Source: Clostridia bacterium
GTDB lineage: Bacteria; Bacillota; Clostridia; Christensenellales; Aristaeellaceae
Length of the DNA stretch: 58,679 nucleotides
NCBI GenBank assembly: GCA_017937505.1
Contig: JAGBDL010000143.1
Span: forward strand, 1 to 58,679
Reading direction: 5' to 3'
The position numbers and the translations under genes were made by a program. The notes below the pieces were generated by a model, which was given only the letters and a program-made list of their open reading frames with translations, had not been told where the DNA came from and did not search any database. Position 1 is the first letter of the stretch; every line of letters begins with the position of its first letter. Positions 18,238 to 26,910 of the stretch are shown here, piece after piece.

Positions 18238-19443
18238 ATGAAGAAACTGTTGGTTCTCGTCCTCGTCGTGTTGATGATGTTCGGCGCTGTGGCAGCGGCG
18301 GATACCATCAAAATCGGCATGCTGGAAGATCTGTCCGGCGACTTCTCCCTGTGCGGCACCTATAAGTCGCACGCCATGGAGCTGGCGATCAAGGAAATCA
18401 ACGAAGCCGGCGGCCTGCTGGGCAAGCAGCTTGAGCTGATCGCGCCTGACTGCCAGAGCGACAATCAGCGCTATCAGGAGATGGCCCGCAAGCTGATCCT
18501 GGAAGACGAGGTCGACGTGATCATGGGCGGCTTCTCCAGCGCGTCCCGTGAAGCGATCCGTCCGATCATGGATGAGTACGGCATGCTCTACTTCTACAAC
18601 AACCAGTATGAAGGCGGCGTCGCCGACCACTACACCTTCTGCACCGGCGCGGTTCCTGAGCATCAGGTCATGCCGCTGATGGAGTACATGATCAAGGAAT
18701 ACGGCCCGAAGGTCTACACCATCGCGGCGGACTACAACTTCGGCCAGCTGACCGCCCAGTGGGTGAAGAAGGCGACCCAGGAGTTTGGCGGCGAGATCGT
18801 CGGCGAGGAATTCCTGCCGCTGTCCGTCTCCCAGTTCAGCTCCTCCATCGAAAAGATTCAGCAGGCTGACCCGGACGTCCTGGTCGTCCTCCTGACCGGA
18901 GTGACCCAGTCCTCCTTCTATGGCCAGTGGTTCGCCGCCAACTCCAAGAATATCCCGATCGCGACCACCATCAACATCGCTCAGGGCTATGAGCACCTGC
19001 GCTTTGATCCGCCGGCCTGTGCGAACATGTATGTGACCGCGCAGTTTGTCGAGGAGCTCGATACCCCGGCCGCCAAGGACTTTGTCGCCCGCTATCGCGC
19101 CCTGTACCCCAATGATCCGTACGTGGGCATGGAAGCTGCCGCGCAGTACACTGGCATGATGCTCTATGCCGAGGCCGTTCGCAAGGCCGGCACGACCGAG
19201 GTGGAGGCTGTGATCGACGCGCTGGAGAGCGGCGTCTCTTACGACGGCCCGGCCGGTCTGGTCACCATCTACGGCCCGACGCACCACGCCATCATGGACA
19301 TTTGGATTGTGTACTCCGATGCGAATCACCAGATCAGCTTCAAGACCAAGTACGAGCAGATCGTGCCTGACTGGATCGAGAAGGAGAAGGGCTGCGATCT
19401 GACCGTCGAAGCGCCGAACATCCAGTTCACCCCGGACAACTGA
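18238..19443 (+). CDS. Urea/short-chain amide ABC transporter, substrate-binding protein
   Basis: Receptor of 401 residues in the UrtA/AmiC/FmdD group of branched-chain-type binding proteins. A signal peptide (MKKLLVLVLVVLMMFGAVAA) precedes DTIKIGMLEDLSG. LAIKEINEAGGLLGKQLEL, GGFSSASREAIRPIM, LYFYNNQYEGG and YFNFGQLTAQW-like AADYNFGQLTAQWV follow; the NNQYEGG and DYNFGQ stretches are characteristic of the amide/urea branch and are absent from leucine receptors. The start at 18238 follows AAGGAGGT. It opens an operon of transporter, amidase, glycerate kinase and racemase genes. Confidence 0.9.
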   Translation: MKKLLVLVLVVLMMFGAVAAADTIKIGMLEDLSGDFSLCGTYKSHAMELAIKEINEAGGLLGKQLELIAPDCQSDNQRYQEMARKLILEDEVDVIMGGFSSASREAIRPIMDEYGMLYFYNNQYEGGVADHYTFCTGAVPEHQVMPLMEYMIKEYGPKVYTIAADYNFGQLTAQWVKKATQEFGGEIVGEEFLPLSVSQFSSSIEKIQQADPDVLVVLLTGVTQSSFYGQWFAANSKNIPIATTINIAQGYEHLRFDPPACANMYVTAQFVEELDTPAAKDFVARYRALYPNDPYVGMEAAAQYTGMMLYAEAVRKAGTTEVEAVIDALESGVSYDGPAGLVTIYGPTHHAIMDIWIVYSDANHQISFKTKYEQIVPDWIEKEKGCDLTVEAPNIQFTPDN

Positions 19444-19497
19444 TCTGCTGCGACGATCGGATTGAAAAGACGAATCCCATCTCATAGGTAGATCATC

Positions 19498-19530
19498 ACC
19501 AGCCCTGTCGATTCGTTCGGCAGGGCTGGT
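19498..19530 (+). promoter_or_regulatory. Intra-operon stem-loop
   Basis: ACCAGCCCTG (19498-19507) pairs with CAGGGCTGGT (19521-19530) and has no U-run. Stable hairpins between a binding-protein gene and its permease gene commonly protect the 5' mRNA and let the receptor be made in excess. It lies in the 117-bp gap. Confidence 0.65.
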
Positions 19531-19560
19531 GCCGGAATACGAGCAATAGAGGGGTATGAC

Positions 19561-20430
19561 ATGTTCAGTTATCTTTATCAGTTCCTTGACAGCTTTTCAT
19601 TCCTGGTGCTGGCGGTCTCCGGATTGTCCATCATCTTCGGAATGATGGGCATCATCAATCTGGCGCATGGAGAGTTCATCATGCTTGGCGCATACGCGAT
19701 GACGATCATGGCCAAGGCGTCCGTGCCGCTGCCGCTGGCGATCATCCTCGCGGCGCTGCTGGTCGGCCTGTTTGGCTTCGTGGTGGACAAGCTCGTGGTG
19801 TGCCGGCTGTACGACCGGCCGGTTGACTCGGTCGTGGCCACATGGGGCATCAGCCTGCTGCTCCGACAGGGCATCCTGATCCTCCTGGGCCCGTCTCTTC
19901 CGGGCCTGACCACGCCGATGGGGACGTTCATGGTGGGCGGAACCAGCTATTCGATTTACCGCATGGTGCTCGCGCTCATCGCCGTCGTCTTGCTGGTGCT
20001 CATGTACTGGCTCTTCATGCATACCCGCTTCGGCCTGCATTCCCGGGCGACCATGCAGAACAGCGCGACGGCGCAGGCCATGGGCGTCAATACGGCGCAG
20101 ATGTACTCCCTGACGTTCACCATCGGCTCCGCGCTGGCGGGCCTGTGCGGCGCGCTGTATGGCCCGACGATGACCATCACGCCGACGATGGGCCAGGCGT
20201 TCCAGAACGACAGCTTCGTCACCGTGATTGTCGGCGGCGCCAATCCGCTGATCGGCACCGCGCTCTCCGGTACGGTGCTGGGCGTCATCCAGAGCGTGCT
20301 GAACATCACGATGGGCACGTTCTTCGGCAAGATGGGTCTGCTGATCGTTGCGATCATCGTCATCCGCGTGCTGCCCAAGGGCTTCTCCGGTTTGGTGGAA
20401 AGCTACATGATGAAGAGAAAGAACAGGTGA
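19561..20430 (+). CDS. Urea/amide-type ABC transporter, permease (UrtB-like)
   Basis: Integral membrane protein of 289 residues, LivH/UrtB family. It has eight or so hydrophobic segments, the family start LAVSGLSIIFGMMGIINLAHGEFIM (shown in pieces: INLAHGEFIMLGAY), VVATWGISLLLRQG, and the cytoplasmic loop RATMQNSATAQAMGVNT that contacts the ATPases. ATWGISL and the MQN motif favour the urea/amide branch over the leucine branch. The next gene starts 5 bp after its stop. Confidence 0.92.
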   Translation: MFSYLYQFLDSFSFLVLAVSGLSIIFGMMGIINLAHGEFIMLGAYAMTIMAKASVPLPLAIILAALLVGLFGFVVDKLVVCRLYDRPVDSVVATWGISLLLRQGILILLGPSLPGLTTPMGTFMVGGTSYSIYRMVLALIAVVLLVLMYWLFMHTRFGLHSRATMQNSATAQAMGVNTAQMYSLTFTIGSALAGLCGALYGPTMTITPTMGQAFQNDSFVTVIVGGANPLIGTALSGTVLGVIQSVLNITMGTFFGKMGLLIVAIIVIRVLPKGFSGLVESYMMKRKNR

Positions 20431-20435
20431 GCGCC

Positions 20436-21470
20436 ATGATGAACAAGCTGAAAAAATGGATTACCACGGAGAACATTGTCGCGGTGGCGCTGTTTGGCTA
20501 TCTGTTCACCTATCCGATGATGAACTCCGCTTACCGTACGATGAACATGGCCAACTTTCTGGCGTCCATTATTCTGGCGCTGAGTCTGGCGCTCGTCTGG
20601 GGCTATACCGGCATCTTCTCGTACGCGCAGGCAGCGTTTTACGGCATCGGCGGTTATACCTATGCGATCCTGTGCAAGAACTTTGCAGGCCCCACGCTGA
20701 CGCCGGCGTTCCTGCTCGCGGCGATGGCGGTGGGCTTTCTGGCGGCCATGATCCTGAGCTTCTTCATGTTCTATGGCGGCATCAACGACGTGTTCGTCGC
20801 GCTGATTACGATGTGCGTGACGCTGGTGCTGGAAACCTTCCTGCAGCAGACCGCCGGCCCGCAGTGGAAGATCGGCAAGGCAGCGCTGGGCGGCTTCAAC
20901 GGCATCAACAGCATCACTAAGCTGACATTCGGCTCAACCGTCATGCGGGACAAGAACCTCTACATCTTTGCGCTGGTGCTGCTCACGATCATCTATCTGG
21001 GCTTCCGCTACATGGAGCGCAGCAAGCTGGGCTACACGCTGATCTCCATCCGCGAAAACCGGGAGCGCAGCGAGCTGTTCGGCTACAACGTCGCCTTCAT
21101 CCAGATGATGATCTTCTCCGTAGCGGGCGCCATGGCGGCGCTGGCCGGCGTGATTTACACCACCTGGGGCGGCTATATCGTGCCCACTGCGGTGGGCATG
21201 ACGCAGGCGACCATCCCCGTGGTGCTCGTCGCCGCCGGCGGCAAGAAGAATTCCACGGCCGTCATCCTGTTCTCGCTGTTCTATCTCACGCTGTCCCAGA
21301 GGCTGGCGGCGTCCGGCACGCAGTATTCTCTCATCATCCTGGGCGCCATTCTGCTGCTGGTCGTCCTGTTCGTGCCCAAGGGCATCATTCACTCGCTGTT
21401 CGAGATTCTGGACGAGAAGGTCGTCAATCCCCTTCTGAATCGCAGTGAAAAGAAAGGGGGCTGCAAGTAA
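20436..21470 (+). CDS. Urea/amide-type ABC transporter, permease (UrtC-like)
   Basis: Second permease, 344 residues, LivM/UrtC family. Ten or so hydrophobic segments; LALVWGYTGIFSYAQAAFYGIGGY is the typical second-helix region (key part GYTGIFSYAQAAFYG). ISIRENRERSELFGYNV forms the ATPase-contact loop. The start is at ATG 20436, with a second ATG directly after it; a long upstream extension of the same frame overlaps the UrtB-like gene and is not coding. Its stop overlaps the start of the next gene (TAATG). Confidence 0.92.
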   Translation: MMNKLKKWITTENIVAVALFGYLFTYPMMNSAYRTMNMANFLASIILALSLALVWGYTGIFSYAQAAFYGIGGYTYAILCKNFAGPTLTPAFLLAAMAVGFLAAMILSFFMFYGGINDVFVALITMCVTLVLETFLQQTAGPQWKIGKAALGGFNGINSITKLTFGSTVMRDKNLYIFALVLLTIIYLGFRYMERSKLGYTLISIRENRERSELFGYNVAFIQMMIFSVAGAMAALAGVIYTTWGGYIVPTAVGMTQATIPVVLVAAGGKKNSTAVILFSLFYLTLSQRLAASGTQYSLIILGAILLLVVLFVPKGIIHSLFEILDEKVVNPLLNRSEKKGGCK

Positions 21471-22186
21471 TGCGTACGCCGATTATTGATCTTCAGCATG
21501 TGAGCAAGCATTTCGGCGGCCGCAAGGCCGTCGACGACGTCAGCCTGACCATCGAGGATGGCGAGCTGCATGGCCTGATCGGCCCCAACGGCGCGGGCAA
21601 GACCACGATCCTCAAGCTGATCACCGGCACATACGAGCTGACGGCCGGCAGCGTGCATTTCGACGGCAAGGACATTTCCAAGGAAAAGATCTGGAAGCGC
21701 GTCAGGGACGGCATCAGCATCAAGATGCAGATCCCGGGTGTGTATCACGATCTGACGCTGCGCGACAACATGCGCATCGCCGCGCAGCGCTATGTGGCGC
21801 CAAGGCACCTCAACGAGGAGATCGACCGGCTGATTGAGATGGTTGGCATTCAGAATCTGGGCAACCCGCTGGTGAAGAACATGCCGCACGGCCAGCAGCA
21901 GTGGCTGGAGATCGCGATGTCGCTGGCCTCCAAGCCCAGGCTGCTTCTGCTGGACGAGCCGGCCGCCGGCATGGGCCCGGAGGAGACGCAGTTTACCGCC
22001 GAGATTGTCAAGCGCATCAACGCGACGGGCATGACCATCATCTTTATTGACCACGACATGGACTTCGTGGAGCAGATTGCCAAGCGCGTGACGGTGCTGC
22101 ATCAGGGCCGGATCTTTGCCGAGGGCACCATGGCGGAAATCCGTCAGAATGAAGAGGTCGCCGAGATCTATCTGGGAAAAGCCTGA
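21470..22186 (+). CDS. Urea/amide-type ABC transporter, ATP-binding protein (UrtD-like)
   Basis: ATPase of 238 residues, LivG/UrtD family. Walker A GPNGAGKTT near 37, the Q-loop within GISIKMQIPGVYHDLT, the signature region NMPHGQQQWLEIAMSL (an HGQQQ form of the usual LSGGQ, as is normal for UrtD), Walker B LLLLDEPAAGMG, and the switch FIDHDMDFV. The GMGPEE stretch after Walker B is typical of the family. ATG 21470 overlaps the UrtC-like stop. Confidence 0.93.
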   Translation: MRTPIIDLQHVSKHFGGRKAVDDVSLTIEDGELHGLIGPNGAGKTTILKLITGTYELTAGSVHFDGKDISKEKIWKRVRDGISIKMQIPGVYHDLTLRDNMRIAAQRYVAPRHLNEEIDRLIEMVGIQNLGNPLVKNMPHGQQQWLEIAMSLASKPRLLLLDEPAAGMGPEETQFTAEIVKRINATGMTIIFIDHDMDFVEQIAKRVTVLHQGRIFAEGTMAEIRQNEEVAEIYLGKA

Positions 22187-22223
22187 ATGCCCCCACATGC
22201 CAAGTGAAAAGGATGGTACTCTC

Positions 22224-22922
22224 ATGCTTAAGGTTGAAAACCTCAGTTCCGGCTATGGAACCATTACGATCCTGCGGGATGTGTCCTTTGAGATGAAGCA
22301 GGGCGAGATCGTCGCGATCATCGGCAGAAACGGCGTCGGCAAGAGCACGCTGATCAAGTCCCTGATCGGCCTGATCCGTCCCAAGAGCGGCAAGGTCGTC
22401 TATGGCGATCGCGACATCACGCGCATGAAGCCGTATGAGCGCGCGCGCCTGGGCATCGGCTATGTGCCGCAGGGCCATGGCGTCTTCCCGCTGCTGACGG
22501 TCAGGGAGAACCTGAAGATGGGCGAGATGATCAACGCCTCCGGCAAGGACAAATCGCTGGAGATCGCCTACGATTACTTCCCGCGCCTGCACGAGCGCAG
22601 GGAACAGAAGGCCGGCACGCTCAGCGGCGGCGAGCAGGCGATGCTGTCCATCGCCCGCACGCTGATCGGCCGCCCGAAGCTGATGATGCTCGATGAGCCT
22701 TCCGAGGGCATTCAGCCCAATCTGGCCTTCCAGATCGGCGAGATCGTCAAAAAGTGCAGCAGCGACATGGGCATCTCCGTCATCATCAGCGAGCAGCATA
22801 TCGGCCTGATTCAGACCTGCGCACAGAAGTGCTACGCGCTGGACAAGGGCATTGTTGTCGGCGAGCTGGCCGGCGAGGAAATCCAGGATTACAACTGCAT
22901 CAAGCGCTATCTGACCGTATAA
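22224..22922 (+). CDS. Urea/amide-type ABC transporter, ATP-binding protein (UrtE-like)
   Basis: Second ATPase, 232 residues, LivF/UrtE family. LKVENLSSGYGTITILRDV opens it, Walker A is GRNGVGKST near 35, GYVPQGHGVFPLLTVRENL is the classic UrtE/LivF Q-loop region, and GTLSGGEQAMLSIARTL and MMLDEPSEGIQPN complete the site. The PSEGIQP motif favours UrtE over LivF. The chosen ATG 22224 lies after AAAAGGA; the frame extends upstream through the end of the UrtD-like gene without similarity. The amidase gene starts 69 bp after the stop. Confidence 0.93.
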   Translation: MLKVENLSSGYGTITILRDVSFEMKQGEIVAIIGRNGVGKSTLIKSLIGLIRPKSGKVVYGDRDITRMKPYERARLGIGYVPQGHGVFPLLTVRENLKMGEMINASGKDKSLEIAYDYFPRLHERREQKAGTLSGGEQAMLSIARTLIGRPKLMMLDEPSEGIQPNLAFQIGEIVKKCSSDMGISVIISEQHIGLIQTCAQKCYALDKGIVVGELAGEEIQDYNCIKRYLTV

Positions 22923-22991
22923 GCCGGCGGCGCAGCCGCGTCCATACTGACAAAATATAACAGAATACCAGATTTGCAAGGAGGAAAAACC

Positions 22992-23930
22992 ATGCGTCAT
23001 ATCGAACAAATTGGCGATCACAGCTTCGCTTTCAGCCGTTATCTTGAGCCCATCGCGCATGTGCAGCCCGGCGAGATCATCACCTTCAATACGGAGGACT
23101 GCTTCAAGGGCCTGGTCACCAGGGAATGCGATCTGGCCAGCGAGACGCTTCAGGGCGCGGGCTATCTCAATCCGCAGACCGGCCCCTTCTATATCGAAGG
23201 CGCTGAGCCGGGCGACACGCTGAAGGTGCACATTCTTGACATTCAGCCCACCCGCGACTGGGTCGTCAGCTGCATTCAGAAGCCGCTGGGCGGCCTGACG
23301 CCCAACAAGTATACCCGCATGATCAACGAGCCGGTTCCGGAGAAGAACTGGATCTATCATCGGGATGAAGAGGGCTGGTGGACCTGCGACCAGAACCCGA
23401 AGCTGCGTTTCCCGTATGAGCCGTTCCTGGGCACGATTGCGACCAGCGACGCGCTGGAGGTGGTGTCCTCGCTGACACCGTTTGATCACGGCGGAAACAT
23501 GGATACGCCGGATACCTGCCCGGGCAATATCGTGTATCTGCCGGTCTCTGTGGAGGGCGCGTACTTCTTCACGGGCGACTGCCATGCCAAGCAGGGCCAG
23601 GGCGAGCTGTGCGGCGTCGCGCTGGAGCTGGCCGCCAGGGTCACCCTCAGGTTTGAGCTGATCAAGCACAAGGCGATCAAGTGGCCGCGGATCGAGAGCC
23701 CGGAGGAGATCATGGTGGTCGGCAGCGCAAAGCCGATGGAGGACGCCTCCCGCATCGCGTACGCGGAGCTGCTTGACTGGATGGTCGAGCTCGGCTGGGA
23801 CAAGCTGGACGCATACCAGGCCCTTACGCAGGATGGAAAGCTCTACTGCGCCAACATGGTCGATACCAATTATTCGATGGTCGCCAAAGTATCCAAGAAG
23901 CTCGCCTTTGCGTATCAGGAGAAAGCGTAA
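22992..23930 (+). CDS. fmdA: Acetamidase/formamidase family amidohydrolase
   Basis: A 312-residue FmdA/AmdA-family enzyme that hydrolyses short aliphatic amides to the acid and ammonia. It keeps the family blocks NPQTGPFYIEGAEPGDTL, FLGTIATSD-like PFLGTIATSDALE, GGNMDTPDTCPGN, LPVSVEGAYFFTGDCHAKQGQGE and GVALELAARVTL, which build the metal-binding beta sandwich. Family members in known fmd operons sit next to Urt-like transporters, exactly as here. The first ribosome binding site AAGGAGG precedes ATG 22992. The natural substrate could be formamide, acetamide or a hydroxyacid amide; the downstream genes for hydroxyacid use make the last worth testing. Confidence 0.88.
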   Translation: MRHIEQIGDHSFAFSRYLEPIAHVQPGEIITFNTEDCFKGLVTRECDLASETLQGAGYLNPQTGPFYIEGAEPGDTLKVHILDIQPTRDWVVSCIQKPLGGLTPNKYTRMINEPVPEKNWIYHRDEEGWWTCDQNPKLRFPYEPFLGTIATSDALEVVSSLTPFDHGGNMDTPDTCPGNIVYLPVSVEGAYFFTGDCHAKQGQGELCGVALELAARVTLRFELIKHKAIKWPRIESPEEIMVVGSAKPMEDASRIAYAELLDWMVELGWDKLDAYQALTQDGKLYCANMVDTNYSMVAKVSKKLAFAYQEKA

Positions 23931-24230
23931 ATCGCGGATCATCTGAGCATGTCCGTCTGTCTGGCGTCGGGGCCCGGCTGCTGTCGTGAAGCCTTCGCTG
24001 CGGCAGGCTGACATGACGTCGCCTGCATCCGTATCGCTCGTCGCATCAGCGGGGGAATGCAGGCGGCGTGCTTCTATCTGCTCATCCCGCAGCGGCAGAC
24101 CGGTTCTGCCGTGCGGCTTCTGCGCCGATCAGCTTTGCATCCGGGCGGCGCACAGCCGGCTTCACGTCTCGTTCACCGATGGGATGGGCAGGCGGTTTCT
24201 CAGATCATCTCAAATCCAAGGAGGGATTCG
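23931..24230 (+). promoter_or_regulatory. 300-base non-coding gap with inverted repeats before glycerate kinase
   Basis: No credible gene is seen between the amidase stop and the glycerate kinase start. The gap holds two clear inverted repeats: CGCCTGCAT (24020-24028) with ATGCAGGCG (24057-24065), and CGGCAGA (24093-24099) with TCTGCCG (24105-24111). No U-run follows either. It may be a structured leader, a processing site or the remains of a lost gene; no known riboswitch is recognised. The AAGGAGGG at 24218-24225 belongs to the next gene. Confidence 0.45.
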
Positions 24231-25478
24231 GTGTCTTCCATCATTCAGGATGCGCAAAGGATTGTCCGTGATTCCATCGATGCTGTGCTTCCGGATGCCG
24301 CCGTGCGTCGTGCGCTGGCGGGCCAGCAGTTTGCAAAACCCGTGAAGCTGATCGCAATCGGCAAGGCCGCCTGGCGCATGGCATATGCCGCGTGCACCAC
24401 GCTGGGCGATCAGGTGGACTGCGGCGTCATTATTACCAAATACAACCACAGCGAGGGCGAAATCCCGCGCATGGAGATCTTTGAGGCTGGCCATCCCGTG
24501 CCGGACGAAAACGGCGTCCGCGGCACCAAGCGCGCGCTGGAGCTGGTTCATGGGCTGACGCCGGAGGATACGGTGCTTCTTCTCGTATCGGGCGGAGGCT
24601 CGGCGCTGTTCGAGCTGCCGCTGGAGGGCGCAACCCTCGACGACATTGCCTTTTTGACCCATCAGCTGCTGGCGTGCGGCGCGGATATCACGGAGATCAA
24701 CACGCTGCGCAAGCACCTTTCCGCTGTCAAGGGCGGGCGTTTCGGCGCGGCCTGCGCACCCGCGCATGTGCAGTGCATCGTCCTCAGCGATGTGCTGGGG
24801 GACTCTCTGGATACCATCGCCTCCGGGCCGGCTGTACCGGATCAGACCTCGCGCGAGGATGTTCAGCGCCTGATTGCCAAATACTCGCTCACCGTGCCCG
24901 AGCATCTCTACCCACTGCTCAATCTGGAAACCCCCAAGCAGCTTTCGCACATCACCACGCACATCACCGGCAACGTGACGGCGCTTTGCCAGGCGGCTGC
25001 GGACAGCGCGCAGGCGCTGGGCTATCATCCGCTTCTGGTGACCACCACGCTCAACTGTGAGGCGCGCGAGGCAGGCGCCATGCTGGCCTCGATCGCCAGG
25101 GAGATCCGCCGGAGCGGGCAGCCCGTGCAGCCGCCTTGTGCGGTGATTCTCGGGGGCGAGACAGTCGTGCATCTGCATGGCAATGGCAAGGGCGGCCGCA
25201 ATCAGGAGCTGGCGCTGGCGTCGGCAGTCGGCATCGACGGGCTTCCGGATACCTGCATTTTCTCTGTCGGCAGCGACGGTACGGACGGCCCGACGGATGC
25301 GGCGGGCGGCATTGTCACCGGGGAATTCGCCCGGAAGGCGAAGGAACGCGGGCTGTCCATCGAGGCGGCGCTTGCGGACAATGACTCCTATGCCATTCTC
25401 CGCGACATGGATGCCCACCTGATGACCGGCCCGACCGGCACCAATGTCAACGACGTGTGTATGCTGCTGTGCAGATGA
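24231..25478 (+). CDS. Glycerate 2-kinase (MOFRL family)
   Basis: A 415-residue type II glycerate kinase that phosphorylates D-glycerate to 2-phosphoglycerate, feeding enolase. The N-terminal domain (about 5-235) has AIGKAAWRMA, GHPVPDENGVRG, VSGGGSALFELP and EINTLRKHLSAVKGGR. The C-terminal MOFRL domain (about 300-412) has GGETVVHLHGNGKGGRNQELALA and SVGSDGTDGPTDAAGG, the nucleotide/substrate loops. The start is GTG 24231, 5 bases after AAGGAGGG; the frame continues upstream without similarity. Such kinases are frequent CdaR targets in enterobacteria. The LarA-type gene follows after 35 bp. Confidence 0.93.
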   Translation: MSSIIQDAQRIVRDSIDAVLPDAAVRRALAGQQFAKPVKLIAIGKAAWRMAYAACTTLGDQVDCGVIITKYNHSEGEIPRMEIFEAGHPVPDENGVRGTKRALELVHGLTPEDTVLLLVSGGGSALFELPLEGATLDDIAFLTHQLLACGADITEINTLRKHLSAVKGGRFGAACAPAHVQCIVLSDVLGDSLDTIASGPAVPDQTSREDVQRLIAKYSLTVPEHLYPLLNLETPKQLSHITTHITGNVTALCQAAADSAQALGYHPLLVTTTLNCEAREAGAMLASIAREIRRSGQPVQPPCAVILGGETVVHLHGNGKGGRNQELALASAVGIDGLPDTCIFSVGSDGTDGPTDAAGGIVTGEFARKAKERGLSIEAALADNDSYAILRDMDAHLMTGPTGTNVNDVCMLLCR

Positions 25479-25513
25479 TGCAAGCTGCATGCACCTGACA
25501 AGGAGGTGTGCGC

Positions 25514-26782
25514 ATGCACCTGTCCTTTCCCTACGGAAAGACGTATCTTGAACTCGATATCCCGCAGCAGCGTCTGCAGGGCGTGCTGCTGAGCGGCCTG
25601 CACAGCTATCGTGCGCCGAAGGGGCAGTTTGAACTCGTCGCCGACGCGCTTGAGAATCCCATCGGCTCACCGCGGCTGTGCCAGCTTGCCGCCGGAAAGC
25701 AGAGGGTCGTGCTCATCGCCAGCGATCATACGCGGCCCGTGCCCAGCAGGGTGATTGTGCCGCAGATGCTGCGCGAAATCCGCAGGGGGAATCCAAACGC
25801 GGAGATCACGATTCTCATCGCCACCGGCTGTCATCGAGAGACCAGCAGGGAAGAGCTGATCCGGAAATTCGGCGAAGAGATCGTCCGGAATGAGAAGATC
25901 GTGATTCACGACTGCGATGCGTCCCCGATGACGCGCATCGGCGTCCTGCCGAGCGGCGGCGAGTGCTGGATCAACAGCCTGGTGATGCAGGCCGATCTGG
26001 TCGTGTCCGAGGGCTTCATCGAGCCGCACTTCTTTGCCGGCTACAGCGGCGCGCGCAAGAGCGTCCTTCCGGGCGTGGCCAGCCGCGAGACGGTGCTGGC
26101 CAATCATTGCAGCGAATTCATCGCCGATCCTCATGCGCGAACGGGCGTCCTCGAGGGGAACCCGATCCACCGCGACATGGTTTGGGCGGCGCGAAAGGCC
26201 AAGCTGGCCTTCATCGTGAACGTCGTGATCAATGAGAAAAAGGAGGCCATTTTCGCCGTCGCAGGCGACATGGAGAAGGCCCATCAGGCGGGCTGCGACT
26301 TTTTGAGCAGCCTGTGCCGTGTCAAAGCGAAGCCGGCGGACATTGTCATCACCACCAACGGCGGATATCCGCTCGATCAGAACATCTATCAGGCTGTCAA
26401 GGGCATGACCGCGGCGGAAGCGACGGTCAAGCCTGGCGGCGTTATCATCATGCTGGCCCGGAGCGACGACGGACATGGAGGAGAAGCCTTCTATCATCAG
26501 ATGGCCGACGAACCGGACATTGAAAAGACGCTCGCCCAGTTTATGCGCCGCGGCCGAAATGAGACGCTGAGAGATCAGTGGCAGACGCAGATTTTCATTC
26601 GCGTGCTCAGGCGGGCCACCGTCATTTACGTCAGCGACGCGGACGACGCGCTGATCCGGGTGCTGCACATGATCCCCGCGCACAGCCTGCAGGAAGCCAT
26701 GAAGCTGGCCGAGGACATTGTGGGCAGCGCTGACGCCACAGTGACGGCGATTCCGGATGGCGTGAGCGTCATTGTCATGTAG
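25514..26782 (+). CDS. LarA-family nickel-pincer hydroxyacid racemase/epimerase
   Basis: A 422-residue LarA-superfamily protein. The expected catalytic residues are in place: SDHTRP at 70-75, His107 in ATGCHRET, His172 in EPHFFAGYSG, Lys182 in ARKSVLPG and His198 in LANHCSEF, matching His108, His174, Lys184 and His200 of the Lactiplantibacillus lactate racemase, where the Lys carries the pincer nucleotide cofactor and a His binds nickel. The superfamily acts on lactate, malate and other 2-hydroxyacids. Next to glycerate kinase, a glycerate or related short hydroxyacid is a plausible substrate. The cofactor genes larB, larC and larE are not in the window. ATG 25514 follows AAGGAGG; a terminator ends the operon. 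Confidence 0.88.
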   Translation: MHLSFPYGKTYLELDIPQQRLQGVLLSGLHSYRAPKGQFELVADALENPIGSPRLCQLAAGKQRVVLIASDHTRPVPSRVIVPQMLREIRRGNPNAEITILIATGCHRETSREELIRKFGEEIVRNEKIVIHDCDASPMTRIGVLPSGGECWINSLVMQADLVVSEGFIEPHFFAGYSGARKSVLPGVASRETVLANHCSEFIADPHARTGVLEGNPIHRDMVWAARKAKLAFIVNVVINEKKEAIFAVAGDMEKAHQAGCDFLSSLCRVKAKPADIVITTNGGYPLDQNIYQAVKGMTAAEATVKPGGVIIMLARSDDGHGGEAFYHQMADEPDIEKTLAQFMRRGRNETLRDQWQTQIFIRVLRRATVIYVSDADDALIRVLHMIPAHSLQEAMKLAEDIVGSADATVTAIPDGVSVIVM

Positions 26783-26794
26783 TCATCCCCCTCT

Positions 26795-26842
26795 CCCTTC
26801 CGGCGGATGAACCGATCGATCGGTCTGCCGGAAGGGCGTTTT
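26795..26842 (+). terminator. Intrinsic terminator of the amide/hydroxyacid operon
   Basis: CCCTTCCGGC (26795-26804) pairs with GCCGGAAGGG (26827-26836), with further GATC-rich pairing in the loop, followed by CGTTTT. Confidence 0.85.
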
Positions 26843-26910
26843 ATTGCGCTCGCAGGGCGGTAACCGAATACACGTCCCTTCAGGGGTCGGGTCAGAGCCC
26901 CAAGCACCAC

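Noticed and set aside
22044..24014. 656-codon open frame antisense to the UrtE-like and amidase genes
   Set aside because: Covers two clear sense genes; composition is that of a complement frame and no start site is seen.
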